The translations under genes were made by a program, and so were the position numbers. The notes under the pieces were generated by a model that searched no databases, was not told the DNA's origin, and saw only the letters and a list, made by a program, of their open reading frames with translations. 64,000 bases of DNA from Ovoidimarina sp963698645 (GTDB lineage: Bacteria > Pseudomonadota > Alphaproteobacteria > Rhodobacterales > Rhodobacteraceae): NCBI GenBank assembly GCA_963698645.1, contig CAVORP010000007.1:434001-498000 (forward strand). The letters are read 5' to 3'. Each line of letters opens with the position of its first letter. Position 1 is the first letter of the stretch. Positions 10,195-18,725 of this stretch are shown here, piece after piece.

Positions 10195-10397
10195 TTTCCC
10201 TGAATTGGTCCCCGATGTCGCAGGCTGGGTGGGGGCTGTTAATCCGCGACACCGGGGTAGCGTGTTTTTCGCTATGACCCTTGTTTCACCGAAGATCGGG
10301 GCCGGAACACGGAAGGGGTGGCACCTTTTCCCGGTCATTTTGCGGCTTTTCTAGGGCAGCGCTTGATTTCCGCGAACCGGAGCGCCAGTCTGATTCC
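10195..10397 (-). ncRNA. Candidate small RNA / structured leader region
   Basis: Non-coding stretch between cytochrome c' and DUF2794 with dense potential structure on the minus strand. A 12-bp stem (10210-10221 with 10246-10257, one G-U) has a 24-nt loop. A 5-bp hairpin TAGCG/CGCTA sits at 10258-10274. An alternative pairing of 10210-10216 with 10295-10301 would exclude the 12-bp stem. The region leads into the intrinsic terminator at 10162-10194. No known RNA family could be recognised by eye and no promoter was identified. Confidence 0.3.
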
Positions 10398-10736
10398 ATG
10401 ACGCTCCATTCCATGCCCCCCGTTTCGAATGCACCTGAGCAGGTGGCCTTTCATCGAACGGAACTTTCTTTGATTCTGGGGATTTACGGGCGCATGGTCG
10501 CCGCGGGCGAATGGCGAGACTACGGCATGTCCTTCCTGAAGGATGTCGCTGTCTTCTCGATCTTCCGGCGGGCGGCGGAACATCCGATATATCGCATCGA
10601 AAAACGCCCGCGCCTTCGGGAGCGTCAGGGAATGTATGCGGTGATCGGGATGGACGGTCAGGTGCTGAAACGCGGTCATGACCTTCGGGCGGTCCTGCGG
10701 GTGCTGGAACGGAAACTCATCCGGGCGGTGGATTAG
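10398..10736 (+). CDS. DUF2794 family protein
   Basis: 112 aa from ATG 10398 (MTLHSMPPVSNAPEQVAFHR). The pattern FHRTELSLILGIYGRMVAAGEWRDY, then FRRAAEHPIYRIEK and GMYAVIGMDGQVLKRG, is that of the alphaproteobacterial DUF2794 family, whose function is unknown. The frame is open further upstream but that part is low-complexity and without a ribosome site. Its stop overlaps the stop of the convergent NlpC/P60 gene by three bases. Confidence 0.85.
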   Translation: MTLHSMPPVSNAPEQVAFHRTELSLILGIYGRMVAAGEWRDYGMSFLKDVAVFSIFRRAAEHPIYRIEKRPRLRERQGMYAVIGMDGQVLKRGHDLRAVLRVLERKLIRAVD

Positions 10737-11560
10737 AGCCGCCGGCGGACCGTCACCTCTTTGCCCTCGGCGGCGCTGATCCGGGCAATCGCCCGTTCGA
10801 GCGGTTCATAGACCACGGCCATGTAATGCGCGGTGGCATGAAGCAGTGTATCGGAATCCGCCATGATCCCGACATGTCCCGGCCAGAAGACAAGATCGCC
10901 GCGCGCAAGCTCGGCCGTGGGCGACAGCGCGATGCCCAGACCCGCCGCCTGAAGATCGCTGTCGGGGGGCGCGGCGATTCCGGCGGCACGGGCGGCGGCC
11001 TGAACCAGCCCCGAGCAATCGATCCCGAAGGCCGAATTGCCACCCCAGAGATAGGGCGTGCCGAAGAAAAGCTGTGCCACAGTGGCCGGATCGGAGAACG
11101 GGTGATCGGCCCCGCGCAGATGCGCCTTGGGGATATGCAGGCCACGGTCGGTTTCCATATGGGTGCGGGTTTCCGACACCACCCGCACGCGTGCGCCGAA
11201 ACTGAGCGGCAGGACATCGCGCGCCTTTACATCCGGCGCGTCATAGCCATGGGTCGAACGGGCCGCGACGATATGGGTGGCCGAGACCGGAGGCCCCAGA
11301 TCGCTTTCGCGAAGATAGCCCACATAGCCGTCATGACCCGACTGCCCGAAGGCCCAGCCCTCGCGTAGCTCGAGGACCAGAAAGTCGGTGCCGTAAAGAA
11401 GCTGGCGGTCGCGCGGCCCATCTGGCGCTGAGAGGAGATCGGCCACGCCAGCGGTGACGGACATGGGTGTTCCGTCGGTAAGGACGACGCCCGGTGCGGT
11501 ATCGGCAATACCCGTCAGGGCCACACGTGCATTGGCAGGATGAAAACGGCGATCGGTCAT
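10733..11560 (-). CDS. NlpC/P60-family cell-wall peptidase
   Basis: 275 aa from ATG 11560 (MTDRRFHPANARVALTGIAD). The N-terminal ~130 residues look like SH3-type domains; the C-terminal ~130 are the NlpC/P60 cysteine peptidase. The catalytic Cys is in AFGIDCSGLVQAAARAAG, the Asp-Leu step is ARGDLVFWPGHVGIM, and the His lies in LLHATAHYM. Enzymes of this kind cleave D-gamma-glutamyl-diamino acid bonds of peptidoglycan peptides. The start overlaps the stop of the upstream M17 peptidase (ATGA). Confidence 0.85.
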   Translation of the reverse strand: MTDRRFHPANARVALTGIADTAPGVVLTDGTPMSVTAGVADLLSAPDGPRDRQLLYGTDFLVLELREGWAFGQSGHDGYVGYLRESDLGPPVSATHIVAARSTHGYDAPDVKARDVLPLSFGARVRVVSETRTHMETDRGLHIPKAHLRGADHPFSDPATVAQLFFGTPYLWGGNSAFGIDCSGLVQAAARAAGIAAPPDSDLQAAGLGIALSPTAELARGDLVFWPGHVGIMADSDTLLHATAHYMAVVYEPLERAIARISAAEGKEVTVRRRL

Positions 11561-12939
11561 CGGAGAATGGCGGGCAGCGCTTCGAGAAGCGCGCGTGCGC
11601 CCTGACCCACGCCGCCCTTTGGCCGCGCGGGTGCCGGGACGGGCTGCCATCCGAAGATGTCGAAGTGCAGGTAGCGACCCCGTTCGACGAACCGGCGCAG
11701 AAAGAGCGCGGCGGTGATCGACCCGGCCATGCCGCCGGTGGGCGCGTTGTCGAGATCGGCGATGCCCGGTTCCAATTTCGGCTCATAGGGTGTCCAGAAC
11801 GGCATCCGCCAGACCGGGTCGCGGACCGTGCCCCCGGCCTGAGCGAGCGTTTGGGCCAACCCATCGTCGTCACAATAGAAGGGCGCGAGGTCGGGACCGA
11901 CGGCCACCCGCGCCGCGCCGGTGAGGGTGGCCATGGAGACGATCAGGTCTGTGTCGTCCTCGTCGGCAAGTGCCAGCGCATCGGCAAGGACCAGTCTGCC
12001 CTCGGCATCGGTATTGTTGATCTCGACCGTCAGGCCCTTGCGCGATGTCAGGATATCGCCGGGGCGGAACGAGGCGCCCGAGACGGAGTTCTCGACCGCC
12101 GGAATGAGGACACGCAGCCGGACCTCGAGCCCAAGCGCAAGGATCATCTGGGCGAGGCCAAGGACGGTTGCGGCCCCGCCCATGTCCTTCTTCATCAGGC
12201 CCATGGAGGCGGCAGGCTTGAGGTTCAACCCGCCGGTGTCGAAACAGACGCCCTTTCCCACCAGCGTCACCTTCGGCCCCGTGTTTCCGTGCCGCATGTC
12301 GATCAGACGGGGCACGCGCGGGCTGGCGCGGCCCACCGCATGGATCATCGGGAAATTGGCGGACAGGAGCGCGTCGCCCGTCGTCACCGAAATCTCTGCG
12401 CCGAAGCGGTCGGCCAGAACGCGCGCCGCGGCCTCGAGCTCATCGGGGCCCATATCCTGCGAGGGTGTGTTGATCAGATCGCGGGTGAGCGCCTCGCCCG
12501 CCGCGATGATCGTCAGCCGATTGGCATCGACGCCCTCGGGGGCCACCAGTTCGGCCTTGGGCGGCGGGGCATCTGCGTAGCGCCCGAACCGGTAGCCTTC
12601 GAGCAGCCAGCCCAGTGCCGCCTCGTCGAGATCGGGGCCGGACAGGTCGGTGGCAAGAGCATAGGTGCCGGCGGGCAGGGCGCCGCGCGCGCGCGCCAGA
12701 AGAAAACGGCCCCGCGCACGATCCTTGTCGGAGCCAAGGCCCACCAATGCGCGGTCGATCGCGCCGTTGGGGCCGGGGACAAGAAGGACCTTTCCGGCCC
12801 CCGCCTTGAACCCCGTCGAAGCCGCCCAGGACCGGGCGGTGTCGCCAAGACCGGCGAGAAGCGCGTCAAGCCCATCTGCGGTGACCGGGCAAAGGGGAAT
12901 GGCGTGCGGCGTCGGCTCGGCAAAGGCAAGTGCGTTCAT
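11557..12939 (-). CDS. M17 leucyl aminopeptidase family protein
   Basis: 460 aa from ATG 12939. The C-terminal catalytic domain has the metal-binding and catalytic signatures GKGVCFDTGGLNLKPAASMG (Lys, Asp), KKDMGGAA (Asp) and the M17 signature NTDAEGRLVLADAL (Asp, Glu, Arg). The N-terminal domain is divergent and shorter, as in the alphaproteobacterial PepB/YspII-like branch. It removes N-terminal residues from peptides in the cytosol. It is coupled by ATGA to the downstream NlpC/P60 peptidase, a pairing that suggests muropeptide or peptide recycling. Confidence 0.88.
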   Translation of the reverse strand: MNALAFAEPTPHAIPLCPVTADGLDALLAGLGDTARSWAASTGFKAGAGKVLLVPGPNGAIDRALVGLGSDKDRARGRFLLARARGALPAGTYALATDLSGPDLDEAALGWLLEGYRFGRYADAPPPKAELVAPEGVDANRLTIIAAGEALTRDLINTPSQDMGPDELEAAARVLADRFGAEISVTTGDALLSANFPMIHAVGRASPRVPRLIDMRHGNTGPKVTLVGKGVCFDTGGLNLKPAASMGLMKKDMGGAATVLGLAQMILALGLEVRLRVLIPAVENSVSGASFRPGDILTSRKGLTVEINNTDAEGRLVLADALALADEDDTDLIVSMATLTGAARVAVGPDLAPFYCDDDGLAQTLAQAGGTVRDPVWRMPFWTPYEPKLEPGIADLDNAPTGGMAGSITAALFLRRFVERGRYLHFDIFGWQPVPAPARPKGGVGQGARALLEALPAILR

Positions 12940-13014
12940 CAGTCTTGTATCCGGGTCATGGCATCCGATCGATGCGGCCCAGCCTAGCGTCCCTGCCCCG
13001 CGCCGCAAGAGCCG

Positions 13015-13395
13015 TCAGACGGAGAGGTCGCGCAAATCCCAGACCGACATCAGCGAGGCCTCGCCCAGCCGCATCATCCGCGCCACCGTCGCGCCCATCG
13101 CCGCATGATCGCCGGCGGTCGCGGCGCGCGATGCGGCAAGCGCCGCCTTGGCCAAGCTGACAAGACCGATATGCATCGCCACTTCGGAAAGTTCCCGGGC
13201 ACCATGGCAGAGGCGAACCTGATCACCGTCCTTCCACGACCTTTCGACCCTGTTCAGGCGCACGGCCAGATCTTCGAGCGTTCTGCCGATCAAACGTTCC
13301 GCACCCGGCTGCCCATGGTCGGCAAAAAGCTTCAACAGCCGGTCGCGATCCATTCGCGCCGGTTCAAAATGGCTGATCTGTGCCACGGTTGGCAT
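13015..13395 (-). CDS. Hypothetical protein, HPt-like helical
   Basis: 126 aa from ATG 13395 (MPTVAQISHFEPARMDRDRL). Mostly helical. The RLCHGARELSEVAMHIGLVSLAKAA segment resembles a histidine-phosphotransfer helix pair, with His in place, but the match is too weak to assert a phosphorelay role. It stands alone, divergent from the carbonic anhydrase gene at 13522. Confidence 0.6.
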   Translation of the reverse strand: MPTVAQISHFEPARMDRDRLLKLFADHGQPGAERLIGRTLEDLAVRLNRVERSWKDGDQVRLCHGARELSEVAMHIGLVSLAKAALAASRAATAGDHAAMGATVARMMRLGEASLMSVWDLRDLSV

Positions 13396-13521
13396 CTGCT
13401 GCTCCCACACTTGATCCTTGCAACCGGGAGATAGCGGCTGTTACCGAAGAAAGGGTTGCACACCTCCCTGAAAATCGGTCGAATTTGCAGGAACCTGAAA
13501 GAGCCCCAAGGGACAGAACTA

Positions 13522-14172
13522 ATGCCAAAGGCCGAACCCCTTCCAGATCACCTTATCGCGCGGTATCGCGACTGGCGCGAGGGCACCCATGCCGCCAACC
13601 TGTCGTATTACGAGGAGTTGGCAAGCAAGGGACAGCATCCGCAGGAGATGATCATTTCGTGCTGCGACAGCCGTGTGCATGTGACGTCGATCTTTGGGGC
13701 GACCTCTGGCGAGTTGTTCATTCATCGCAACATCGCGGGGCTGGTTCCGCCCTGCGAGCCCGCGGGCGACAGGCACGGCACATCGGCCGCGGTGGAATAC
13801 GCGGTGGCATTTCTGGGGATCAATCATCTGATCGTCATGGGGCACTCGAACTGCGGCGGCGTCGCGGGGTGCTATGCGATGTGTTCGGGGACGGCGCCAG
13901 AGCTGGAGAAGCGTGGCAGTTTCGTGGGCGGCTGGATGGAGATCCTGCGGCCCGGCTATGACCGGCTTGCCCCGGAGGCGAACGAGGCGGCCCGGATGAC
14001 CCAGCTTGAGAAGGAAGCGGTGATCGTGTCGCTCGAGAACCTGATGACATTCCCCTTCGTCGCGGAACGGGTCGCATCGGGCGATCTTGCGCTGCACGGG
14101 CTCTACACGGATATCGCAGCAGGCAGTCTTGATGTCTACGATCCCGAAACCCACGCTTTCATCCCGGTCTGA
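13522..14172 (+). CDS. Beta-class carbonic anhydrase
   Basis: 216 aa from ATG 13522 (MPKAEPLPDHLIARYRDWRE). Zinc ligands are visible as CCDSRVH (Cys, with the Asp-Arg dyad) and HSNCGG (His, Cys). The FIHRNIAGLVPP segment and GLYTDIAAGSLDVYD near the C-terminus are typical of the family. It interconverts CO2 and bicarbonate. It sits 43 bp upstream of a bicarbonate transporter gene and its PII-like partner, so it probably works with them in inorganic-carbon supply. Confidence 0.93.
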   Translation: MPKAEPLPDHLIARYRDWREGTHAANLSYYEELASKGQHPQEMIISCCDSRVHVTSIFGATSGELFIHRNIAGLVPPCEPAGDRHGTSAAVEYAVAFLGINHLIVMGHSNCGGVAGCYAMCSGTAPELEKRGSFVGGWMEILRPGYDRLAPEANEAARMTQLEKEAVIVSLENLMTFPFVAERVASGDLALHGLYTDIAAGSLDVYDPETHAFIPV

Positions 14173-14215
14173 GCCGGTCTAGAAGCGGTCACTGCCATCT
14201 GAGGGACAGACGTGA

Positions 14216-15193
14216 ATGACCGAAATTCTCGGCCTTGCCGCAGATAACCTCGTCTCGCCGATCATCCTGTCCTTTGCCCTTGGGCTTCTGGCGGCCTTTG
14301 CCCGTTCCGATCTGTCGATCCCGGAAGCGGTGGCCAAGGGATTGTCGATCTATCTTCTGTTCGCGATCGGGTTCAAGGGCGGCGCGGGTGTGGCCGCCCA
14401 TGGCATAGACGCCCGGCTTGTGGGGACGCTTGTGGCGGGGCTGGTCCTGTCGGCCACCCTTCCCTTTGTCGCCTTCGCGCTGCTGAAGGCCCTGACGCGG
14501 CTTGATACGCTGAACGCGGCCGCGGTCGCGGGGCATTACGGCTCGATCTCGATCGTGACATTCGTGGCCGCGACATCGGTTCTGGCCGGGCGCGGGATCA
14601 GCGCGGAAGGGTACATGGTGGCCGTCGCCGCCGTGATGGAGGCACCGGCGATCCTGTCGGCCCTCTGGCTTGTCGCCCGTTCGGGGAAATCGGCGGATGT
14701 CGATGCGGGGCTGTGGCGCGAGATCCTGTTGAACGGCTCGATCGTTCTGTTGATCGGGGCGTTCCTCATCGGGTGGATCACCGGCGAGGACGGGCTGCGC
14801 GAGATCGAAAGCTTCATCGTCGCGCCGTTCAAGGGTGTCCTGTGTCTGTTCCTGCTGGATATGGGTCTTGTCGCCGGTCGCGGCCTGCGCGAAAGCCGCG
14901 GCATCCTGGGTGGGGGCGCGGTGCTGTTCGGCATCCTGATGCCCCTTGCCGGCAGCATGTTCGGTCTTGCCGCGGCACTTCTTCTGGGGCTGTCGACGGG
15001 CGGGGTCGTTCTGATGATGACGCTGGCCGCGTCGGCCTCGTACATCGCCGTTCCCGCAGCGATGCGCGTGGCCCTTCCCGAGGCCAATCCCGCGATTTAT
15101 CTGACGCTGTCGCTTGGCGTCACGTTTCCGTTCAACCTGACCATCGGGATTCCGGTCTATGTGGCCATCGCGACTGCGCTTACGGGAGGGTAA
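14216..15193 (+). CDS. sbtA: Sodium-dependent bicarbonate transporter, SbtA family
   Basis: 325 aa and hydrophobic throughout, about ten helices in two halves, as in SbtA. Features: MTEILGLAADNLVSPIILSF, FAIGFKGGAGVAAHG, VAGHYGSISIVTFVAATSVL (the substrate-site segment with GHYGSIS), LDMGLVAGRGL and TFPFNLTIGIPVYV. SbtA brings bicarbonate in with sodium across the inner membrane. The next gene, 4 bp downstream, is the SbtB regulator. Confidence 0.88.
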   Translation: MTEILGLAADNLVSPIILSFALGLLAAFARSDLSIPEAVAKGLSIYLLFAIGFKGGAGVAAHGIDARLVGTLVAGLVLSATLPFVAFALLKALTRLDTLNAAAVAGHYGSISIVTFVAATSVLAGRGISAEGYMVAVAAVMEAPAILSALWLVARSGKSADVDAGLWREILLNGSIVLLIGAFLIGWITGEDGLREIESFIVAPFKGVLCLFLLDMGLVAGRGLRESRGILGGGAVLFGILMPLAGSMFGLAAALLLGLSTGGVVLMMTLAASASYIAVPAAMRVALPEANPAIYLTLSLGVTFPFNLTIGIPVYVAIATALTGG

Positions 15194-15197
15194 GACG

Positions 15198-15509
15198 ATG
15201 CAGATGCATCAGGCAAAACGTGTCGAGATCATGATAGAGGCGCCGATGGAACGGCGTCTGTCCAACGCCCTGACGGATAATGGCGTGACCGGGTTCACGA
15301 TCCTTCCCGTTCTGGGCGGGTCCGGGCAATCGGGCCGCTGGAGCCGCGAAGGTCAGGTCAGCCGCGCGGGGGGGATGGTCGCCGTCGTGTGCCTTGTCAG
15401 GCCGGACAAGGTGGAAAAGCTTCTGGAGGCGGTCTTTGCGGTACTGGAGCGCCATATCGGCGTCGTTTCGGTCAGCGACTGCGAGGTGGTCCGCGCCGAG
15501 CGATTCTGA
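15198..15509 (+). CDS. sbtB: PII-like regulator of SbtA (SbtB)
   Basis: 103 aa from ATG 15198 behind a GGGAGG site. Ferredoxin-like GlnB fold with KRVEIMIEAPMERRLSNALTD, VTGFTILPVLGGSGQSGRWS (start of the T-loop) and MVAVVCLVRPDKVEKLLEAV. SbtB in cyanobacteria senses adenine nucleotides and controls SbtA. The cyanobacterial C-terminal redox loop (CGPEGC) is absent; this protein ends at CEVVRAERF. Confidence 0.88.
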   Translation: MQMHQAKRVEIMIEAPMERRLSNALTDNGVTGFTILPVLGGSGQSGRWSREGQVSRAGGMVAVVCLVRPDKVEKLLEAVFAVLERHIGVVSVSDCEVVRAERF

Positions 15510-15512
15510 AGC

Positions 15513-15553
15513 GGGCAGCACAGGCCGGGGAAACAAACCAGCCCATGCTGCCC
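15513..15553 (+). terminator. Inverted repeat after sbtB, possible terminator
   Basis: GGGCAGCA (15513-15520) and TGCTGCCC (15546-15553) are perfect 8-bp arms three bases after the sbtB stop, with a 25-nt loop and only two Ts after the stem. A factor-assisted terminator or 3' end stabiliser is plausible. Confidence 0.4.
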
Positions 15554-15637
15554 TTACGCCGGTGGGGTGCGGCGTGATCCGCGCACGGCCATCTTGTGAG
15601 GGAGCTGGAAGCTCGATGACCGAACGCGAAACCCCGG

Positions 15638-15823
15638 TCAGCCCACGCGATCACCCTTCGGTGCTGCGCGGCTGGATGAGAAGACCAGCATCGGAAACTG
15701 TCCGCGCCGGGATTTTTCGACAGGAAAGCCGGTCAGGTTGACCGGCTTTGCCCGACGCGCGCTGACATGGTCGAGCGCCGCCTTTCGATTGCCCTGCGCT
15801 TTCAGGGCCAGGCCGTATTGCAT
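15638..15823 (-). CDS. Possible small protein, 61 aa
   Basis: ATG 15823 has an excellent ribosome site (AAGGAG, 7 bases before the ATG) and opens MQYGLALKAQGNRKAALDHV, a basic peptide that ends at 15638. Against it: no recognised homology, and a perfect hairpin (15725-15749) lies inside the frame. Confidence 0.3.
   Translation of the reverse strand: MQYGLALKAQGNRKAALDHVSARRAKPVNLTGFPVEKSRRGQFPMLVFSSSRAAPKGDRVG
15725..15749. repeat. Perfect 11-bp inverted repeat
   Basis: AAAGCCGGTCA, loop GGT, TGACCGGCTTT. The stem ends in TTT on both strands, so it could end transcripts from either side. Confidence 0.6.
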
Positions 15824-16205
15824 CTGAATGCTCCTTGGACGTGATGAACGAACAGGACAGTCAAAATTGTTACACACAAGCCTGCAAGCGCAGGGATAGA
15901 GGAGGACAGCCCATCCCGAAGGAGGGGCGAGGGAGTTGAACCGAACAACCCTAGGGGCGTTTCCCGGGCGGTTATTCGCGTCAGTTCCGAGTTTTCGAAG
16001 CCGAATGTGGCAAGAACTTTGGCAATTTCACGTCAGAAACGCGGAACTTCATGAATCCGCCATATTTTCGTCACGATTGTTCGCGGCCGGAGGACAATGC
16101 GTCTTTGGGAGCCGACGCGTCTTCCTGCGATGGCGAAACAACAGGCAGACCGCCGGGTCGATTGCGGCAGTCGCGTCGTTCCGTTCCCGTCGCGGGAATC
16201 AGAGA

Positions 16206-16234
16206 GGGCTGCGCACCGGATCCGGACGCAGCCC
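16206..16234. terminator. Hairpin downstream of asd
   Basis: Perfect 8-bp arms GGGCTGCG (16206-16213) and CGCAGCCC (16227-16234), with an inner CCGGATCCGG palindrome. It lies 37 bp past the asd stop. On the plus strand it is followed by TGTTCGTTTCG, on the minus strand by TCTCTGATT, so it is a weak intrinsic terminator at best. Confidence 0.45.
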
Positions 16235-16270
16235 TGTTCGTTTCGATTGCGCGTTTCTTGTGGTCGCGCC

Positions 16271-17295
16271 CTAGCCCTTCTTCAGGATCCGGTTGCCGTA
16301 AAGCTCGGCGATCTGGACGGCATTGAGCGCCGCGCCCTTGCGCAGGTTGTCGGACACGCACCAGAGGTTCAGGCCGTTGTCGACGGTTGAATCCTGCCGG
16401 ATCCGGCTGATGAAGGTCGCGTAGTCGCCGACGCATTCGACCGGCGTCACGTAGCCGCCGTCCTCGCGCTTGTCGACGACCAGGATGCCCGGGCTTTCGC
16501 GCAGGATATCGCGGGCCTCATCCTCGTCGAGAAATTCTTCGAACTCGATATTGATCGCTTCGGAATGGCCGACGAAGACAGGCACGCGGACGCAGGTCGC
16601 CGTGACCTTGATCGACGGATCGACGATCTTTTTCGTCTCCGCCACCATCTTCCATTCTTCCTTGGTGGTACCGTCCTCCATGAAGACGTCGATATGCGGG
16701 ATGACGTTGAACGCGATCTGCTTGGTGAACTTGCGAGGCCGCGACTTCCTGACCGGGGACATACATGCCCTTGGTCTGGTCCCACAGCTCGTCGATGCCT
16801 TCCTTGCCCGCGCCGGAGACCGATTGATAGGTCGAGACCACGACCCGCTTGATCGTCGCGCGGTCATGCAGGGGCTTCAGCGCCACGACCATCTGTGCCG
16901 TCGAGCAGTTCGGGTTCGCGATGATCATCTTGCTTGCGGTAGCCCTCGATCGCGTCGGCGTTCACCTCGGCACGATCAGCGGGATCGTCGGGGTCGTAGC
17001 GATAGAGCGACGAGTTGTCGATCACGAGGCATCCCGCCGCCGCGGCCTTGGGCGCATATTGCTTCGTCGCCTCGGAGCCGATCGCGAACAGCGCGATGTC
17101 CCAGCCGGTGAAATCGAAGGTGTCGAGATCCTTGGTCTTGAGTGTCGTGTCGCCAAAGCTGACTTCGGTGCCCAGCGACTTGCGCGAGGCAAGTGCCGCG
17201 ATTTCGTCCACGGGGAACTGGCGTTCCGCCAGAATGTTCAGCATTTCGCGGCCCACGTTTCCGGTGGCGCCGACGACGACAACTCGATAGCCCAT
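16271..17295 (-). CDS. asd: Aspartate-semialdehyde dehydrogenase, frameshifted
   Basis: About 340 aa in three frames. Frame 1: MGYRVVVVGATGNVGREMLN (NADP fold) to LVIDNSSLYRYDPD and EVNADAIEGYRK. Frame 2: IIANPNCSTAQMVVAL with the catalytic Cys, then STYQSVSGAGKEGIDEL. Frame 3: FNVIPHIDVFMEDGTTKEEW, RVPVFVGHSEAINIEF, LWCVSDNLRKGAALNAVQIA. Breaks lie near 16930 and 16735. A compensated pair near 16975-16990 scrambles the invariant PLIVPEVN into DDPADRAEV. The enzyme makes aspartate semialdehyde for lysine/diaminopimelate, threonine and methionine and is essential, so these breaks should be sequencing errors. Confidence 0.93.
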
Positions 17296-17383
17296 TTCGG
17301 GGTCTCCTTCAGGTATCCGCGGCGCTCTTAGCCTATCGGGGGACCAGTGAAAGGGAGCAGATGCGGCGCGGGCTGCGCTGCAA

Positions 17384-17401
17384 TGTCAAGTTTGCTTTAC
17401 A
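17384..17401. promoter_or_regulatory. PpsR/CrtJ binding site upstream of the bciB-like gene
   Basis: TGTCAAGTTTGCTTTACA fits TGT-N12-ACA exactly. It ends 24 bp before the ATG at 17426, and asd starts divergently at 17295. PpsR represses photosynthesis genes under oxygen through such boxes. Confidence 0.75.
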
Positions 17402-17425
17402 GCGGCAACACGGTAACCTGCGGCC

Positions 17426-18712
17426 ATGAATCGACACAGCAATGCCAGCATGCCTGATACGCTTCAACCGGACCCGCCGGTCTGGACCCCTGCCGCGCCG
17501 CCCGCCGCCCATCGCAACCTGTGCACGGATTGCGGTTTGTCGCGCGGGCCGCGGGCCAAGGATTGCGGCATGGCCTGCCAGTTCATCAAGCCGGACTATC
17601 CCGCGGCGGAGGCCCGGGTGCATGGCCGCGCGGCGGGCGGCGGGGACGAGCGGTTCTTCGGCGTGATCCATGCGATGCACCGGGCCGAGATGGTCGCGCC
17701 GCGCGAAGGCGCGCAATGGACCGGGATCACCACGGCGCTGGCCGCAGCGCCTGCTGGAGACGGAGCCGTCGACGCGGTGCTTGCCGTGGTGCCCGATCCG
17801 GAGGACCGCTGGAAACCCGTGCCCGCGATCATCACCGATCCCGCGGACATGGCGCAGGCGCGGGGCATGCGCATGGGCTATGCGCCGCTGCTGCATCTGC
17901 TGGAACCGGCGCGCGAGGCCGGCCACAGGCGGATCGCGGTGATCGGCATTCCCTGCCAGGTCTATGCCCTGCGCGCGATGGAGGCGGAGCTTGGGTTTCG
18001 AGCGATCTACGTGATCGGCACGCCCTGTTCGGACAACACCACGACCGAGCGCTTCCACGAGTTTCTGGCGCTGCTGTCGGACCGGCCCGACACGATCAGC
18101 TATCTGGAATTCCGCGCCGATTATCACGTGGAGCTGCGGTTCGACGATGGCAGCGCGCGAAGCAGATCCCGTTTCTGAAGCTGCCGATCTCGGACCTGCC
18201 GCCGGATTTCTTTCCGATGACCTGCCGGACCTGCGTGGATTACACCAACGTGCTGGCCGATATCACCGTGGGCTACATGGGCGGCGAGGGCGAGCAGTGG
18301 CTGATGGTGCGCAACGAGCGCGGGGCGGAGCTGCTTGCGGCGCTCTGGGCGATGAGGTGGGCTGGTCGAACCGGGAAGTGCGGGCAAGCGGGCAGGCTCG
18401 GTCAAGGGCTTCATCGAGAACACGCGCGCGGGCGGCCGGGGGGCTTGCCGCTGCGCCGGATGCCGAACTGGCTGCGGCGGGATCATGGCATGGCTGATGC
18501 CGCGCTTCGGACCGCGGGGGCTGGAATTCGCGCGCACGCGGGTCGAAATGAAGGCGGCCGAGACGGTTCTGCACCTGCGCCGCGATCATCCCCGGCGGAT
18601 GCAGAACATGGTGCCGGATCATGTCTGGGACCTTGCGGCGCCCTATGGCCTGACGCCCGAGGACGGCGAGCGCAATGAAAAGGGCCGCCGGTTTCCCGAC
18701 GGCCCTGAATAG
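17426..18712 (+). CDS. bciB: FrhB-family iron-sulfur flavoprotein, probable 8-vinyl reductase BciB; several frameshifts
   Basis: The N-terminal cluster motif is CTDCGLSRGPRAKDCGMAC around residues 32-50. The FrhB N- and C-domain pieces follow: MRMGYAPLLHLLEPAREAGH, VIGIPCQVYALRAME, VIGTPCSDNTTTERFHEFL, then in another frame KQIPFLKLPISDLPP, FPMTCRTCVDYTNVLADITV, GYMGGEGEQWL. Breaks lie near 18165 and 18350, and a compensated pair near 17745-17765 hides AQRLLETGAV. BciB reduces the 8-vinyl group of (proto)chlorophyllide with ferredoxin. Support: it adjoins the PGC and has its own PpsR box. The alternative is another F420-hydrogenase beta-like reductase. Confidence 0.72.
18678..18706 (-). terminator. 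Intrinsic terminator of the hemA-cycA side
   Basis: Stem AGGGCCG.CGG / CCG.CGGCCCT (one mismatch), loop of four, followed on the minus strand by TTTT. It lies 20 bp beyond the cycA stop and inside the last codons of the convergent bciB-like gene. Confidence 0.65.
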
Positions 18713-18725
18713 CGATCTGTACCGC

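Larger units (their letters stand above)
15510..16270. other. 760-bp stretch with no convincing gene
   Basis: Between sbtB and the 3' end of asd I see only inverted repeats and one short open frame (15638-15823, listed separately). The base composition drops in 15840-16080 (for example a run around AATTGTTACACACAAGC), which suits promoter DNA. A perfect 11-bp stem with a 3-nt loop lies at 15725-15749. No RNA family was recognised. Confidence 0.5.
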
